From positions 2,323,501-2,387,500 of the forward strand of contig BSQZ01000060.1 of NCBI GenBank assembly GCA_033239005.1: a stretch of DNA of 64,000 nucleotides, read 5' to 3'. Both the position numbers and the translations under genes were made by a program. The stretch is from Lamellibrachia satsuma. Taxonomy: Eukaryota > Annelida > Polychaeta > Sabellida > Siboglinidae. Below the pieces are notes generated by a model that was not told the origin of the DNA, did not search any database, and saw only the letters and a program-made list of their open reading frames with translations. The number at the start of each line of letters is the position of its first letter. Position 1 is the first letter of the stretch. Positions 26,701-35,389 of this stretch are shown in pieces.

Positions 26701-27075
26701 TAAGTCAATATTCAATGGAGACACGTGTTCATTTTTTGTGATTGGTGAAATTGAGATAATGTTACAACGATGGTAACCATTGGCATAGCAAGCATTAATG
26801 AATTGTTTTTGTTGTTGCAATTTTCACCATATTTTAATAATCTTCATTTATTGAATTCGAGATAAAATATATTTTTAAGAAGTGAATTGGTTGTTATATA
26901 ATGGGAATGCACCCATGACTTCTTATTTCTTATTCTTCGTTACCAATTAGTGTCACATACCTGTAACCATATTTGATGGCACCAGCAGCAGACTTTGTGA
27001 TTGACGTGAAGCACATACCATCCGTTTCACAAGACTGGTTGGCATTTTTGCAGATGTCACAATGACAAAGTAGAC
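14615..27075 (-). CDS. TGF-beta/activin type I receptor (ALK4/5 class)
   Basis: Transmembrane serine/threonine kinase receptor that, after phosphorylation by a type II receptor, phosphorylates SMAD2/3-type R-SMADs. Nine exons join in phase: 26961-27075, 26167-26327, 24279-24521, 22317-22547, 21903-22070, 20554-20637, 19194-19391, 16923-17053, 14615-14740 (about 484 residues). In order they encode a cysteine-rich ectodomain ending CCHEKDFCN, a membrane segment, the GS box (HSGSGSGLPLL, LVQRT), the kinase glycine loop [16 protein letters not shown] lysine, the L45 segment [29 protein letters not shown] and the C-terminus EDIKI. The L45 loop matches the ALK4/5 type rather than BMP receptors, which is why I choose the activin/TGF-beta branch. 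The first exon (signal peptide, start codon) is not found; it must lie above 27075. Introns hold hAT-like elements, a retrotransposon and two splice-donor arrays. Confidence 0.95.
15085..16135 (+). mobile_element. Degraded non-LTR retrotransposon, 3' part
   Basis: Across frames the plus strand gives the C-terminal tail of an endonuclease/reverse transcriptase element: [11 protein letters not shown], then a decayed WCxRRMLRI-like block, LSYFGHL, and [19 protein letters not shown], followed after the array by the end of the tail. It lies in the last intron of the receptor gene, antisense to it. No polymerase core is present. Confidence 0.75.
15529..16063. repeat. 32-bp tandem array, 17 copies
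   Basis: A unit starting gagatggatggatgagatc recurs at exactly 32-bp spacing from 15529 to 16041 (16 periods without an insertion or deletion), with essentially no sequence differences. The unit is the part of the retrotransposon tail encoding MRWMDEIKD, so the array grew inside the element. It breaks the frame. Confidence 0.97.
16140..16922. other. Receptor intron, nothing further recognised
   Basis: AT-rich intron sequence with a short (TA)n run at 16730-16748. No exon or repeat family is recognised. Confidence 0.5.
16923..17053 (-). CDS. Receptor exon: kinase C-lobe
   Basis: Acceptor TGTTCCAG, donor GTGGGA. Encodes [17 protein letters not shown] and RPEIPNRWQ. The exon is 131 bases, which I recall as the length of the corresponding vertebrate exon. 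Confidence 0.93.
17090..17260. repeat. Dispersed repeat, inverted relative to 25820-25995
   Basis: Shares, in inverted orientation, blocks such as gaaggcagt, tacagcagtgac, cacccagtgat, catgttattagaac and gccatttgtcaca with 25820-25995. Both lie in introns of the receptor gene. This is probably a short transposon remnant. Confidence 0.7.
17344..17483. repeat. 34-bp tandem repeat, four copies
   Basis: The unit acattggttagctacaagg followed by gaacatattagctac recurs four times with one or two substitutions, in the intron upstream of the kinase C-lobe exon. Confidence 0.9.
18021..19080. mobile_element. hAT-like nonautonomous element, AATTG-rich, copy 1
   Basis: Begins CAGAGCTGGGCTCAATT and ends, as inverted complement, CAGACCTGGGTTCAGTT. 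Flanked by atcgtgtg and atcatgtg, an 8-bp target duplication with one difference. The ends are packed with attccaattcaatt-type words. CAG...CTG termini plus 8-bp duplications are typical of hAT elements. No transposase is seen. Confidence 0.75.
19194..19391 (-). CDS. Receptor exon: activation segment
   Basis: Acceptor TTGTTCAG, donor GTAACA. Encodes [31 protein letters not shown] and [13 protein letters not shown], ending in TSIG as in vertebrate ALK4/5. Confidence 0.95.
20554..20637 (-). CDS. Receptor exon: catalytic loop
   Basis: Acceptor TGTTCCAG, donor GTAAGT. Encodes [13 protein letters not shown] and CCIADL: the catalytic aspartate and the magnesium-binding motif, DLG in this family instead of DFG. 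Confidence 0.95.
21427..21950 (-). repeat. 61-bp array of exon end plus splice donor
   Basis: Starting in the true exon (21903-22070) and running into the intron, the segment encoding [11 protein letters not shown] plus the donor GTAGGT and about 20 intron bases is repeated about 8 times at 61-62 bp. Most copies keep an intact donor (GTAGGT or GTACGT). Reading on from the true exon into the first copy meets TAG within 20 codons. Confidence 0.95.
21903..22070 (-). CDS. Receptor exon: L45 loop to helix E
   Basis: Acceptor GTTGACAG, donor GTAGGT. Encodes [22 protein letters not shown] and [14 protein letters not shown]. Its last 42 bases or so and the donor form the unit of the 61-bp array downstream. 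Confidence 0.95.
22150..22330 (-). repeat. About 40-bp array of a second exon end plus donor
   Basis: On the minus strand the exon end GACAACAAAG and donor GTGGGTTTCA are followed by GACAACATGG/GTGGGTTTCA, GACAGTG/GTGGGTGTC, GACAACAAAG/ATGAGTGTC and GACAAGG/GTGAATGG, each with a GGCTAATGA or GGCTAGTGA spacer. Four to five decayed copies lie in the intron immediately after exon 22317-22547. Confidence 0.8.
22317..22547 (-). CDS. Receptor exon: kinase N-lobe
   Basis: Acceptor CTTTCAG, donor GTGGGT. Encodes GLPLLVQRT, the glycine-rich loop, VAVKIF with the ATP-binding lysine, and [11 protein letters not shown]. Its 3' edge and donor are repeated in the following intron. Confidence 0.95.
24279..24521 (-). 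CDS. Receptor exon: membrane segment and GS box
   Basis: Acceptor TGTTGCAG, donor GTAGGG. A hydrophobic segment [17 protein letters not shown] is followed by a cytoplasmic linker and [13 protein letters not shown]. The usual pair of threonines before the SGSGSG stretch is replaced by Ala-His; the three serines are kept. Confidence 0.93.
24674..25096. mobile_element. hAT-like nonautonomous element, copy 2
   Basis: Termini CAGACTTTGGGTCAATTA and its inverted counterpart taattgaccccaagtctg. Flanked by atcatggt and atcatagt (8 bp, one difference). The body aligns by eye with 41000-41400. Lies in the intron between the membrane exon and the second ectodomain exon. Confidence 0.85.
25820..25995. 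repeat. Dispersed repeat, inverted partner of 17090-17260
   Basis: See 17090-17260. It is followed at 25999-26036 by a short gt/gcgt microsatellite. Confidence 0.7.
26167..26327 (-). CDS. Receptor exon: C-terminal ectodomain
   Basis: Acceptor TTTGCCAG, donor GTGTGTG. Encodes [12 protein letters not shown], then the conserved CCHEKDFCN box, followed by a proline-rich juxtamembrane stretch. Confidence 0.9.
26440..26531. repeat. 22-bp tandem repeat, four copies
   Basis: The unit taattacaggtaccgtact plus aca recurs four times without change in the first known intron of the receptor gene. Confidence 0.95.
26961..27075 (-). CDS. Receptor exon: N-terminal ectodomain
   Basis: Acceptor TCAATCAG and donor GTATGTG on the minus strand. 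Encodes [10 protein letters not shown] and ETDGMCF, the cysteine spacing of type I receptor ectodomains. Starts with two bases of a split codon, so a preceding exon must end in phase 1. Confidence 0.9.
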
Positions 27076-27138
27076 CTGATTGAAGAGACGCATGTATTTC
27101 AATCTTTAAACAACTGTGGCATTGTCACTGCCTTCAAA

Positions 27139-28015
27139 CAGGCATGCGGTCAATTCCATTCCGGAATTGAACTTCAATTCCAATTCCAGTAAGACCACTC
27201 ACTTCTTATCTTCCTTTCTTCCTCAGTGGACAAGGTTTATTTACAGAGATTGCCAATTAAGGGCACCTTCAGGAGGATGTTGATAGGAATATGTTCTTCA
27301 AACTTAAAGAAGGTCATAGAACCAGAGGACACAACGCAGCATTAGTTAAGGAGCAGTGTAGGTTGGACAAGAGAAAGTATTCTTTCTCACAGAGGGTGAT
27401 AAATGAATGGAACAAACTGCCAAACGATTGTGTTAATGCTAGTAGTGTGAATATGTTTAAAAACAGAAGTGACAGATATCTGATAAGGGCGGGCTACACA
27501 TAGATGAGAAAATTGTTGGACTCTTGATAAGCCAATGGCTTCCTTGTCCAATTGCCATCTGGAACTTGTTGTTTGAGATGGAAATCTTGTTAAACCTGCC
27601 TGATAATTCCCTTTGTGTGAGAGAGGAAGCCTGCCCCATTTGAATGGAGCCCCTTGTTCATCCAAGCCTAATGTTCAGCCCACAAGTTTCCCAAATTAAA
27701 TAGGTCACTGGTCACCTGTACAGTGTTGTTACATGTGGTTGTAGGGTTTGCCCTTTGTAGTAATTAAAAATGTCCTCATGGAGAATTACATCTTGGTGAT
27801 TAGGATGTTGAAGGCTCAAAGTTTACAGTAAATTTGATGAAATATCAATGATACCACAACTGATATAAACAAGGGGAAACTGTTCAAAACTCAGATTAAT
27901 GACCCAATTGTCCAGGACTGTCCAAAATATAGCAAAAATACAGGAGAGGTGTCGCAGCAGAAAGTACATATGAAATGGCTGAATGCATTTTTTTTTAGTT
28001 TTTTATAGCAAATCT

Positions 28016-28059
<44 letters not shown>

Positions 28060-28293
28060 CGTTGAATGAACAATAGTTCATTTTTTAATCATATCTGATT
28101 AAATATGATTGTGCATGTGACAAATAAAACTATGCTAAAATGAATTGGATTTGAATTTTTCCTTGCCCGGGATTTTAAAAGTTGGATTTGTAATTGATAA
28201 TTTGGAATTGGAATTGATTTTTGCAAGGCGGAATTGGAATAGGATTTTTTTTTATTGACTGGAATCGACAAAACGGAATTGACCCCACGCCTG
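27139..28293. mobile_element. hAT-like nonautonomous element, copy 3
   Basis: Begins CAGGCATGCGGTCAATTCC and ends ggaattgaccccacgcctg. Flanked by ccttcaaa and ccttcaac (8 bp, one difference). A retrotransposon fragment lies inside it, giving a nested insertion. A (TA)n run at 28018-28054 is also internal. Confidence 0.85.
27280..27665 (+). mobile_element. Retrotransposon 3'-end fragment
   Basis: Encodes the tail blocks NMFFKLKEGHRTRGH, CRLDKRKYSFSQRV and NEWNKLPNDCVN, closely matching the end of the element at 49130-50390. It is inserted in the hAT-like element. Confidence 0.85.
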
Positions 28294-29015
28294 CCTTCAA
28301 CACTGTTAATACACAAATAGAAGTATAAGTTATTCACTGAAATACTGGTTCTAGCATCAGTTTGTTGGTGAAGAGGCATTTTGTACGATAATGTGAAGCG
28401 AGTGAAGGGCGTTGTGTTCCTTTTTTCCTCCACCTACCCTCAATATGCTCATTCTGATTCTGCATGGGGGAAAATTTATTCAAATTACAGAATGTCAATG
28501 TCCGTGATTAAAAAAAAAGAAATGATACACACACTATTTCCAAGACAGGCAGCAAATACGATCTATGCTTTATGCTTCTGATCAATTAATCGATTACAAT
28601 CTACAAAGAATCTTATGTGTTCGATCATTTTCGATTATATAGAAAACTTCATGTTGAATTTCTTTCCAGTTCCTGAGATATCTGGACTTGCTGTTGATAC
28701 CCATCACAAAATATAAAACAAATTCAGTGCACCCAGGTAGAATAAAAAAATGAATTGCCCTACTTAGTCTTAGTATGAAGTGACCAGGCTACAAAATGAT
28801 TTGCATGTCCCACTGACATCCAGTACTGGAGTATCCAGCTATGCCTGAGGCAAACAAAGACATGAAATCAGGGTAAGTCGACATCAGCCGCCAAAAAGAC
28901 AAATTGCCGTTGCATTGTGTACCAACACTACTACTAGTCTAGAGACTAGTCCTGACTAGACACTGACCCCTGTCACCGATTCCATCTCCAGTCTAATAAA
29001 CAAGTGACCCAAAAC

Positions 29016-29305
29016 AAAAGTAATTATATAACTACAAATGCATACATGTGGAAGTGATTTCACCTATATAGGCGATCTTTTACTTTCTGACCTAACCATG
29101 AAAATTACCACCTAGAGCACTAAAACTTCTCATATATCTACTATACATATACACATGTCACATGGTCAAAAAAGTACATTTACTTTCTCAAAACGATAAA
29201 AATGTATAAAAGAATTAAACCAAAACATCGCCATCTCCTACGGCGCCTATGCATAGCACCGAGGCTACTGTAAAATTGAGGCATATGTTTCAGTATTACT
29301 TGTAT
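29016..29305. repeat. Left arm of a 4-kb inverted repeat
   Basis: Shares, in inverted order, blocks such as cctacggcgcctatg, gctactgtaaaat, aaaaaagtacat, ttctcaaaacgataaaa and agagcact with 33115-33480. Two retrotransposons lie between the arms. Confidence 0.8.
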
Positions 29306-29439
29306 TTTTTCTGTGTGCTATAATGACGTCATATTTTAAAATAATTAGTTTTATTCATATCATCATATTGTGTTATACATATATAATTATATATATATAT
29401 ACATACATATATATATATATACATGGGATAGTTGGCCAA

Positions 29440-30440
29440 TATGAGCCGCCAACTGCCTTCCGCAGTATCAACACGCAAACTTTGGCCGCTGATTTGTTCG
29501 CATACAGAACTGCCTTAGGCAGTTGGTCGTCATTCATCCGTATAACGTGGCTGGTCCAGGTAAGTTGCCGGCTTAGAAGCATTGCCTCAATGCTCAGCAT
29601 ATCGGCACGTTGCAGTACTTCATTGCTGTTTACTTGGTCTGACCACCTGATTCCGAGGATGGCTTGTAAGTGGCGTGTATGTCTCCAAACTGTACAGAAG
29701 TGTATGTCTCCAAACTGTACAGAAGTGTATGTCTCCAAACTGTATAGAAGTGTATGTCTCCAAACTGTATAGAAGTGTATGTCTCCAAACTGTATAGAAG
29801 ACATGACAGGATGATAGCATAGTAGACCTTGCATTTTGTTACAAGCCTGATGTTGTGTTTGTTACATAATTGTTTGCGTCCGAACACAGCAGAGGCTGAC
29901 TGAATTTGAGAAGACAGTTCTTTGTATCGAGGCTGCAGTCATTTGCGATGGTGCTCCCAACGTATTTAAAGGTCGTAGCGACGTTAAGTGGCATACCATT
30001 GAGCAAGATTGTCGGTGCTGTGTACGGTGTCCCGGGAGCGGGTTGATGCAAGACCTCACTTTTTCGAACATTTGCTTTGAGGCGGGACACATTAAAAAGC
30101 CTTCCTTAGGAGCGTGTTGTTATGTAAACGCCCTTGGTGGTGTCACGATTTGAAACTTTGAGCACTGCAGCCAAGAAGAGAGTAAACAGAGTCGGCACTA
30201 GGACACAGCCTTGTTTAACTCCGTGTGTGACAGGAAATGCATCCGTCATCTCACTATCAATTACTACCTGTGTTTGCATGCCCTCGGGAAACGCCCACAT
30301 CATCAATATGAACTGGTCAGGGCAGCCAAATTTTTAGAGAAGTTGCCAGAGACAACGGCGACTGATCAAGTCGAAAGCTTTTGAAAAATCAACGAATGCG
30401 ATGTAAAGCGGTTTGTTCTGTTTTGGCTGCCTTCTCTTGC
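29440..30440 (-). mobile_element. Degraded non-LTR retrotransposon
   Basis: The minus strand encodes FVDFSKAFD, a VTHGVKQGCVL block and NGMPLNVATTFKYVGSTI, then the tail RNQVVRPSKQQ and SHVIRMNDDQLPKAVLY. The catalytic FADD segment is missing between the GVKQGC block and the thumb, so part of the polymerase is deleted. Ends in an (AC)n run near 30457-30480. Confidence 0.8.
29675..29799. repeat. 25-bp tandem repeat, five copies
   Basis: The unit gtgtatgtctccaaactgta plus cagaa (or tagaa) recurs at 29675, 29700, 29725, 29750 and 29775. It arose from the retrotransposon segment encoding SLETYT and shifts the frame by one base per copy. Confidence 0.95.
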
Positions 30441-30456
30441 AGCTGTCATAAGGTGA

Positions 30457-30487
<31 letters not shown>

Positions 30488-30869
30488 CATATACATTACA
30501 TGCATACATACATTACATACATATATACACATATATGCATCATGTTTAACTAATTTATTTAACTCATTAATTTCATGTATTTTAAGCACATGTGCACTAT
30601 ATAAGTGTACTAATTATTATTATTATTATGTGTGTGCGTACTGTAACTAGTAAAATGTTATAAGTTGAAGTTATTGAAAATTAAATAAATGGTGATGATT
30701 ACATGTATTAATATTATGTGATGTCTGGGTGTGATGCTGTTTTAACAATGTATTTTTTATGTATGAAACATCTACATGCCAAATAAAAACATGCTACTTT
30801 TCCTGAAGAATGTATTATATGCTGCATTCTACGCACATGTGTCTTATTTTGTGTTTAACTTTCTACTGA

Positions 30870-32700
30870 TTATGGGAGGTAGTAGAGGTAATTTTGCTAC
30901 AAACCTGCTACAAATAAGAAAGAAGATGATATACAAAATGGCCCGAGACAGGGATGAGAATAGTAAGGATGTGAAGGGTGGGACGGTGATGAAGGATAGA
31001 AATGGGAAGTTAGTGACAAAACAAGAGGCAGTGCTGAAGGTCTGGGAAAGCTACTTCAAGGAGCTACTGAACCAGGAAAGAAATAACAACGTTCTGGAAT
31101 TTACTATCATATGTAGAGGGGAAAGTGGTGTTATCTGATATTACGGATACAGAGATGCAAACCGGGATGAAGAAGGGAAGAGCACCTGGTATCGGTGAGA
31201 TGCGTGTGGAGGTGGTAATGGCAGCGAGGTAGAGTGGAATCAGCTACACAAAGAGGATGCTGAATACATGGATGAGGCAAGGTAAAGTACCAGAGGAGTG
31301 GCGGTCAGGGCTAACTGTCCCAATATGGAAGAAGAAGGGAGATGTGCAAGACCCATGGAAATACAGAGGAATCACACTTCTAAGTCACATCATGAAGCTG
31401 CTAGAGAGGATCCTGGATGTGAGGATCCTGGATGTGAGGATCCTGGATGTGAGGATCCTGGATGTGAGGATCCTGGATGTGAGGATCCTGGATGTGAGGA
31501 TCCTGGATGTGAGGATCCGAAAGAAAGTAGACCAAGAATTGGGTGAAGAATAACAAGGATTCAGAAAAGGGCAGAGGGACGACTGATGGGATGTTTGCAT
31601 TAAGACAAATGATAGAGAAGAGGTTGGAGATGCAAGGGAGAATGGCAGTGGGATTTGTGGACCTGGAGAAGGCCTATGACACAGTCCCTAGAGATGGTGA
31701 TGGCAACAGTGAGATGGATGGGAAGTGAGATAGAAGTAGAAGCCAGGATGGTGGAAGCAATGTATGAGAGAACAAAAGGAAGAGTTGTGGTTGGATCTGG
31801 GTTATCAGAAGAGTTTTTAGTTAACATCGGTTTGAGGCAAGGAAGTGCCCTTAGCCCTTTAATGTTTATCATGGTGATGGAAATAATCAGCAGCACGAAG
31901 GATATTCTCAGGAAGATGATGTATGCAGATGATCTGGCCATAATAGCAGAAAGCAAACAAGACCTACAGGAAGTGTTGGAGGAATGGAAGGGGGTGTTCG
32001 AGAAGCACGGACTGCGAATGAGCCTAGAGAAGACAGAAGTGATGTGGGTTGGACACCAGAGAGAGGAGTTGAACATTAGGTTGGATGGTAAGGAGATCAA
32101 GCAAGTGGATGGCTTTGTGTACCTTGGAGGAATGGTTATGGAGGATGGGCATTCAGCGGCAGAAGTGCGACGTCAGACACAGGCGGGAGCGAATGCTTGG
32201 AGAAAGGTAGAGGGAGTCATGTTGGACAGAACAATTTCAAAAAAGCTGAAAGGGAAAGTCCTGAGAACATGTGTTACACCAGCATGCCTGTATGGTCTGG
32301 AGACAGTGGCGTTGACAGAACAACAACAACAGAAGCTGCAAGTGTGTGAGAATAACTGGGTTCGGCGAATAACAAGAACAAAGATGGTGGACAGAAGAAG
32401 GACGAACAACCTAAGGAAAGAGGTTGGGATGCAATGCAGCCTAACAGGAAGATTGGTGAGAAGCAGGATGAGATGGGCAGGTCACTTGGTAAGATTGGAT
32501 GCAAGCAAGCTAGCAAAGAGAGCAGAGGCGGAAAAACATTAAGGACGCAGGAAAAGGGGAAGGCCACAGCTGAGATGGGAGGACTGCGTGAGGAGGGACA
32601 TGAGAAGATTGGGGGAGGATGAAAGATGGAGAGAGGGAGCAGCCGATAGAAAACTATGGAAAGAAAGAACAGAAAGAGTGGCTCGACAATATTTTACCTG
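30870..32700 (+). mobile_element. Non-LTR retrotransposon (RTE-like), nearly open RT
   Basis: Encodes VPEEWRSGLTVPIWKKKGD, WKYRGITLL, GFVDLEKAYDTVPR, LRQGSALSP and the catalytic MYADDLAI, then a thumb, GLETVAL, and the tail MRWAGHLVRLD and KRGRPQLRWED. A 295-codon open frame (31655-32542) covers the palm, thumb and tail; at least two frameshifts lie upstream of it. The endonuclease part is not seen. It is the least decayed retrotransposon here. Confidence 0.88.
31406..31518. repeat. 15-bp in-frame array in the reverse transcriptase
   Basis: Seven full copies of gaggatcctggatgt plus a partial eighth, at exactly 15-bp spacing and almost identical. In frame they add repeated ILDVR pentapeptides between LLER and RKKVDQELG. 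Confidence 0.97.
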
Positions 32701-33114
32701 ACCTTCACCCCTGTACAGCAGGGAACAAGGAGGAAGAGCACAATAATATTTTTATTGAGGTCATTTGTATTAGATTTGACAGTATCCTTTAAATTATGTG
32801 TTAATACTGGTGCCAACGTAATTACTGGTTTTTAAAAAGGCAATTGGTACTAAATAAAGCACCATAAATCTGGACAAAGTCCATTCAGAGATACTTAAAA
32901 TACATATATAACACATTCTAGTGATAATATGAATACAACTAATTATCTAAGAATATGACATGTCATATATAGCACACAGAAAAAAATACAAGTAATATTG
33001 AGACATATACATAATTACACACAATGAAGCACGCACAAGTAAAATGCATAAATACATAATTGTGTGATGCTTGATTTCAATCAACGCAGCACCACCGCAC
33101 AGAGTTTTGGTGAA

Positions 33115-33480
33115 CCTGAACGATGCCTTGTCATATGCATCGATTTTACAGTAGCTTTGGAGCTACACATAGGCACCGTAGGAGACTGCAATGTTTTGGT
33201 TAAATTATTTTGTAAATTTTTATCGTTTTGAGAAAGGGAATGTACTTTTTTGACCACGTGACATGTGTATATGTAATTTATGTATAGTAGATTATATATA
33301 CTATGCAGTTGGAAGACAGAGGGTCGCATTAAACAGCTAGCAACCTTCTCCACGTTTTAATTCTTTTAACAAGTGGGATCTTCAGCAGATTCAGATCAGA
33401 TCAGTAGGTACTAGGTATATGAGAAGTTTGAGTGCTCTATGACTACGTAGTCATTTCCATGTAGTTATAAAAAGTTTTCA
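33115..33480. repeat. Right arm of the 4-kb inverted repeat
   Basis: Inverted counterpart of 29016-29305, interrupted by about 110 bp of extra sequence near 33290-33410. A further short copy of one block (gaaagtaaaagatcg) occurs at 35396. Confidence 0.8.
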
Positions 33481-33660
33481 TAATGTGATTGCAAATATAA
33501 GTTATAATACTTGTTGTATTCATGTTTTACTATAATTGTACCAGGCAATATTGTTTGGCGAGAATGGGCACGTAGATAATAATTAAATAAATTGCATATT
33601 CCTTCAAATGTGTTAATCGAAGTGTTTTAGGACTAAAACCAGTTATTGTCTTCTTGGCAG

Positions 33661-34224
33661 GTGCACACACCGGTACCACCACCATCACCACCAACACTGT
33701 CACCACCACCACCACAACATGCACCTACAGACACAGAAAATACATCTGCTCTGGCGAATATCTCAACTGGTTGTTTTGTGTTGGGAGTCAGTGATGACGT
33801 GGAACCAGATACATCAAGGGTAATTAATAATTTTGTTGTTGTGGAGCATTGCGGAGTAGTATGCAAAATATGCAATGATTTGTAATTACTTTATGTTGAT
33901 AGTACACAACATTGGAATATTCATTAATTTTTAATGTTCATTTCAAGTAACGTCATGCATTTGTAATATAGAAGGACCAAAAGATCACAGAGTAATATCA
34001 TTATTTCTAACGTCCATATATGAAAGTATGAGCATAATGTTTCTCAGATCAAACTCACCCTGCGACTGGTATCAGAAGGGAAACTGAGAAGGCACCAAAA
34101 AAAGACATATCGACACCTGCAGGGGAAGGTTGCAATCCAGTGGGATCTATATCGATCTGGGGAAAAGACAGCGATGCAGTGCCTGAAGACATTTGGCCGC
34201 TTGTATGGCCCTGTGATGCGTTAG
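33661..34224 (+). CDS. Last two exons of an unrecognised gene
   Basis: Exon 33661-33819 (acceptor CTTGGCAG, donor GTAATT) encodes 53 codons: a proline-rich start (VPPPSPPTLSPPPP) then a Ser/Thr/Asp-rich stretch. Exon 34048-34224 (acceptor TTTCTCAG) begins in the matching phase 0, encodes 58 residues rich in basic and aromatic residues (KLRRHQKKTYRHL, LKTFGRLYGPVMR) and ends in TAG. Matching phases and good splice sites argue for a real or recently real gene. No domain is recognised. Upstream exons were not found; the retrotransposon at 30.9-32.7 kb may sit in the preceding intron. It could also be part of an unknown mobile element. Confidence 0.5.
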
Positions 34225-34240
34225 GTGTGATCTCCGAACC

Positions 34241-34243
<3 letters not shown>

Positions 34244-34289
<46 letters not shown>

Positions 34290-34315
34290 ATATATATATA
34301 AATATATATATATAT

Positions 34316-34360
<45 letters not shown>
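34244..34360. repeat. (TA)n microsatellite
   Basis: Long near-pure TA tract with small interruptions, just past the stop codon at 34224. Shorter TA tracts occur at 34468-34490. Confidence 0.95.
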
Positions 34361-34363
<3 letters not shown>

Positions 34364-35007
34364 CGTGTATTACATACATTGTACTAAGGATTCATTGTAC
34401 ATTTATTATACATAAGGATTTATTATACATTGTATTAAGGAATATATATTGTGATTATGATTTAATTATATATATTATATATATATATATATTCCTATTT
34501 TAGATTGTATTAAGGATTTCATATTGTGATTACCATTTAATTGTACTGTGTGGTATATGGTTATAGTAGCAATTTTATATAATTTCTAATTCTTTCTTGG
34601 TTCCCATCTTTGCTGTTATTTTTTCTTTAATTTATTTGCATAGGTTACGTCACGACATTTATGTATTGATTTGGAGGGAATTATAAATAAAAATAGAAAC
34701 TTTCTACATTATGCCTTTTGTCTTCTTCTGCAAACTAGCCACGATTCCGAGTCGAAACATTGTCCCACTCGAATAACAAAACTAAATATATATCTACATT
34801 ATATCCAACAACTGTCTATACATAATATATATATACTATGATATCAGTACAAATTACGGCAACGGACTGTACATACTAATGAAATGTTACTTATAACTGA
34901 TGAATTAAAATGGCTACATTTAACACGCAGATTTTGCCGATGATAATTTATAGTTTTTATTTAAGTATGTCGGACATAACTATAATAAAAAGGCCCGTTA
35001 TAGATAC

Positions 35008-35385
35008 AGGCCGAGATCGCTGTCATATAAGTAAGTCCGACCATGCAATAGTGAACATTATTGAAACACACAGTTTTATTTTACAAACACTTATTTCTGG
35101 CCAACATCACTCCCTCAAACAGGCCGAGATCACTGACTAGACAAGAAGAAGTTTTATTTAACGTCCGTTTTTATAGAAAATTACAGGCCGAGATCACTGC
35201 CGCACAGGCCGAGTTCACTGTCGGGCACTTATTTCTTACCAACATATCACGCCGCCAAACAGGCCGAGATCACTAGCTATACAGGCCGAATTCACTGCCG
35301 CACAGGCCGAGGTCACTGGCCGAGTTCACCAAAACAGGCCGAGATCACTCAGGCCGAGATCCCGAAAGGCCGAAATCACTGTACA
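35008..35385. repeat. Cluster of caggccgagatcact motifs
   Basis: About ten copies of a 15-16 bp motif (caggccgagatcactg and variants with gttcact, gaattcact, gaggtcact) are spaced irregularly from about 19 to 110 bp, all in the same orientation. Spacing is close (about 20 bp) between 35185 and 35385. Confidence 0.85.
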
Positions 35386-35389
35386 CCGT

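Noticed and set aside
31655..32542. A 295-residue open frame as a host gene
   Set aside because: Contains the reverse transcriptase motifs LRQGSALSP and MYADDLAI and a retrotransposon tail.
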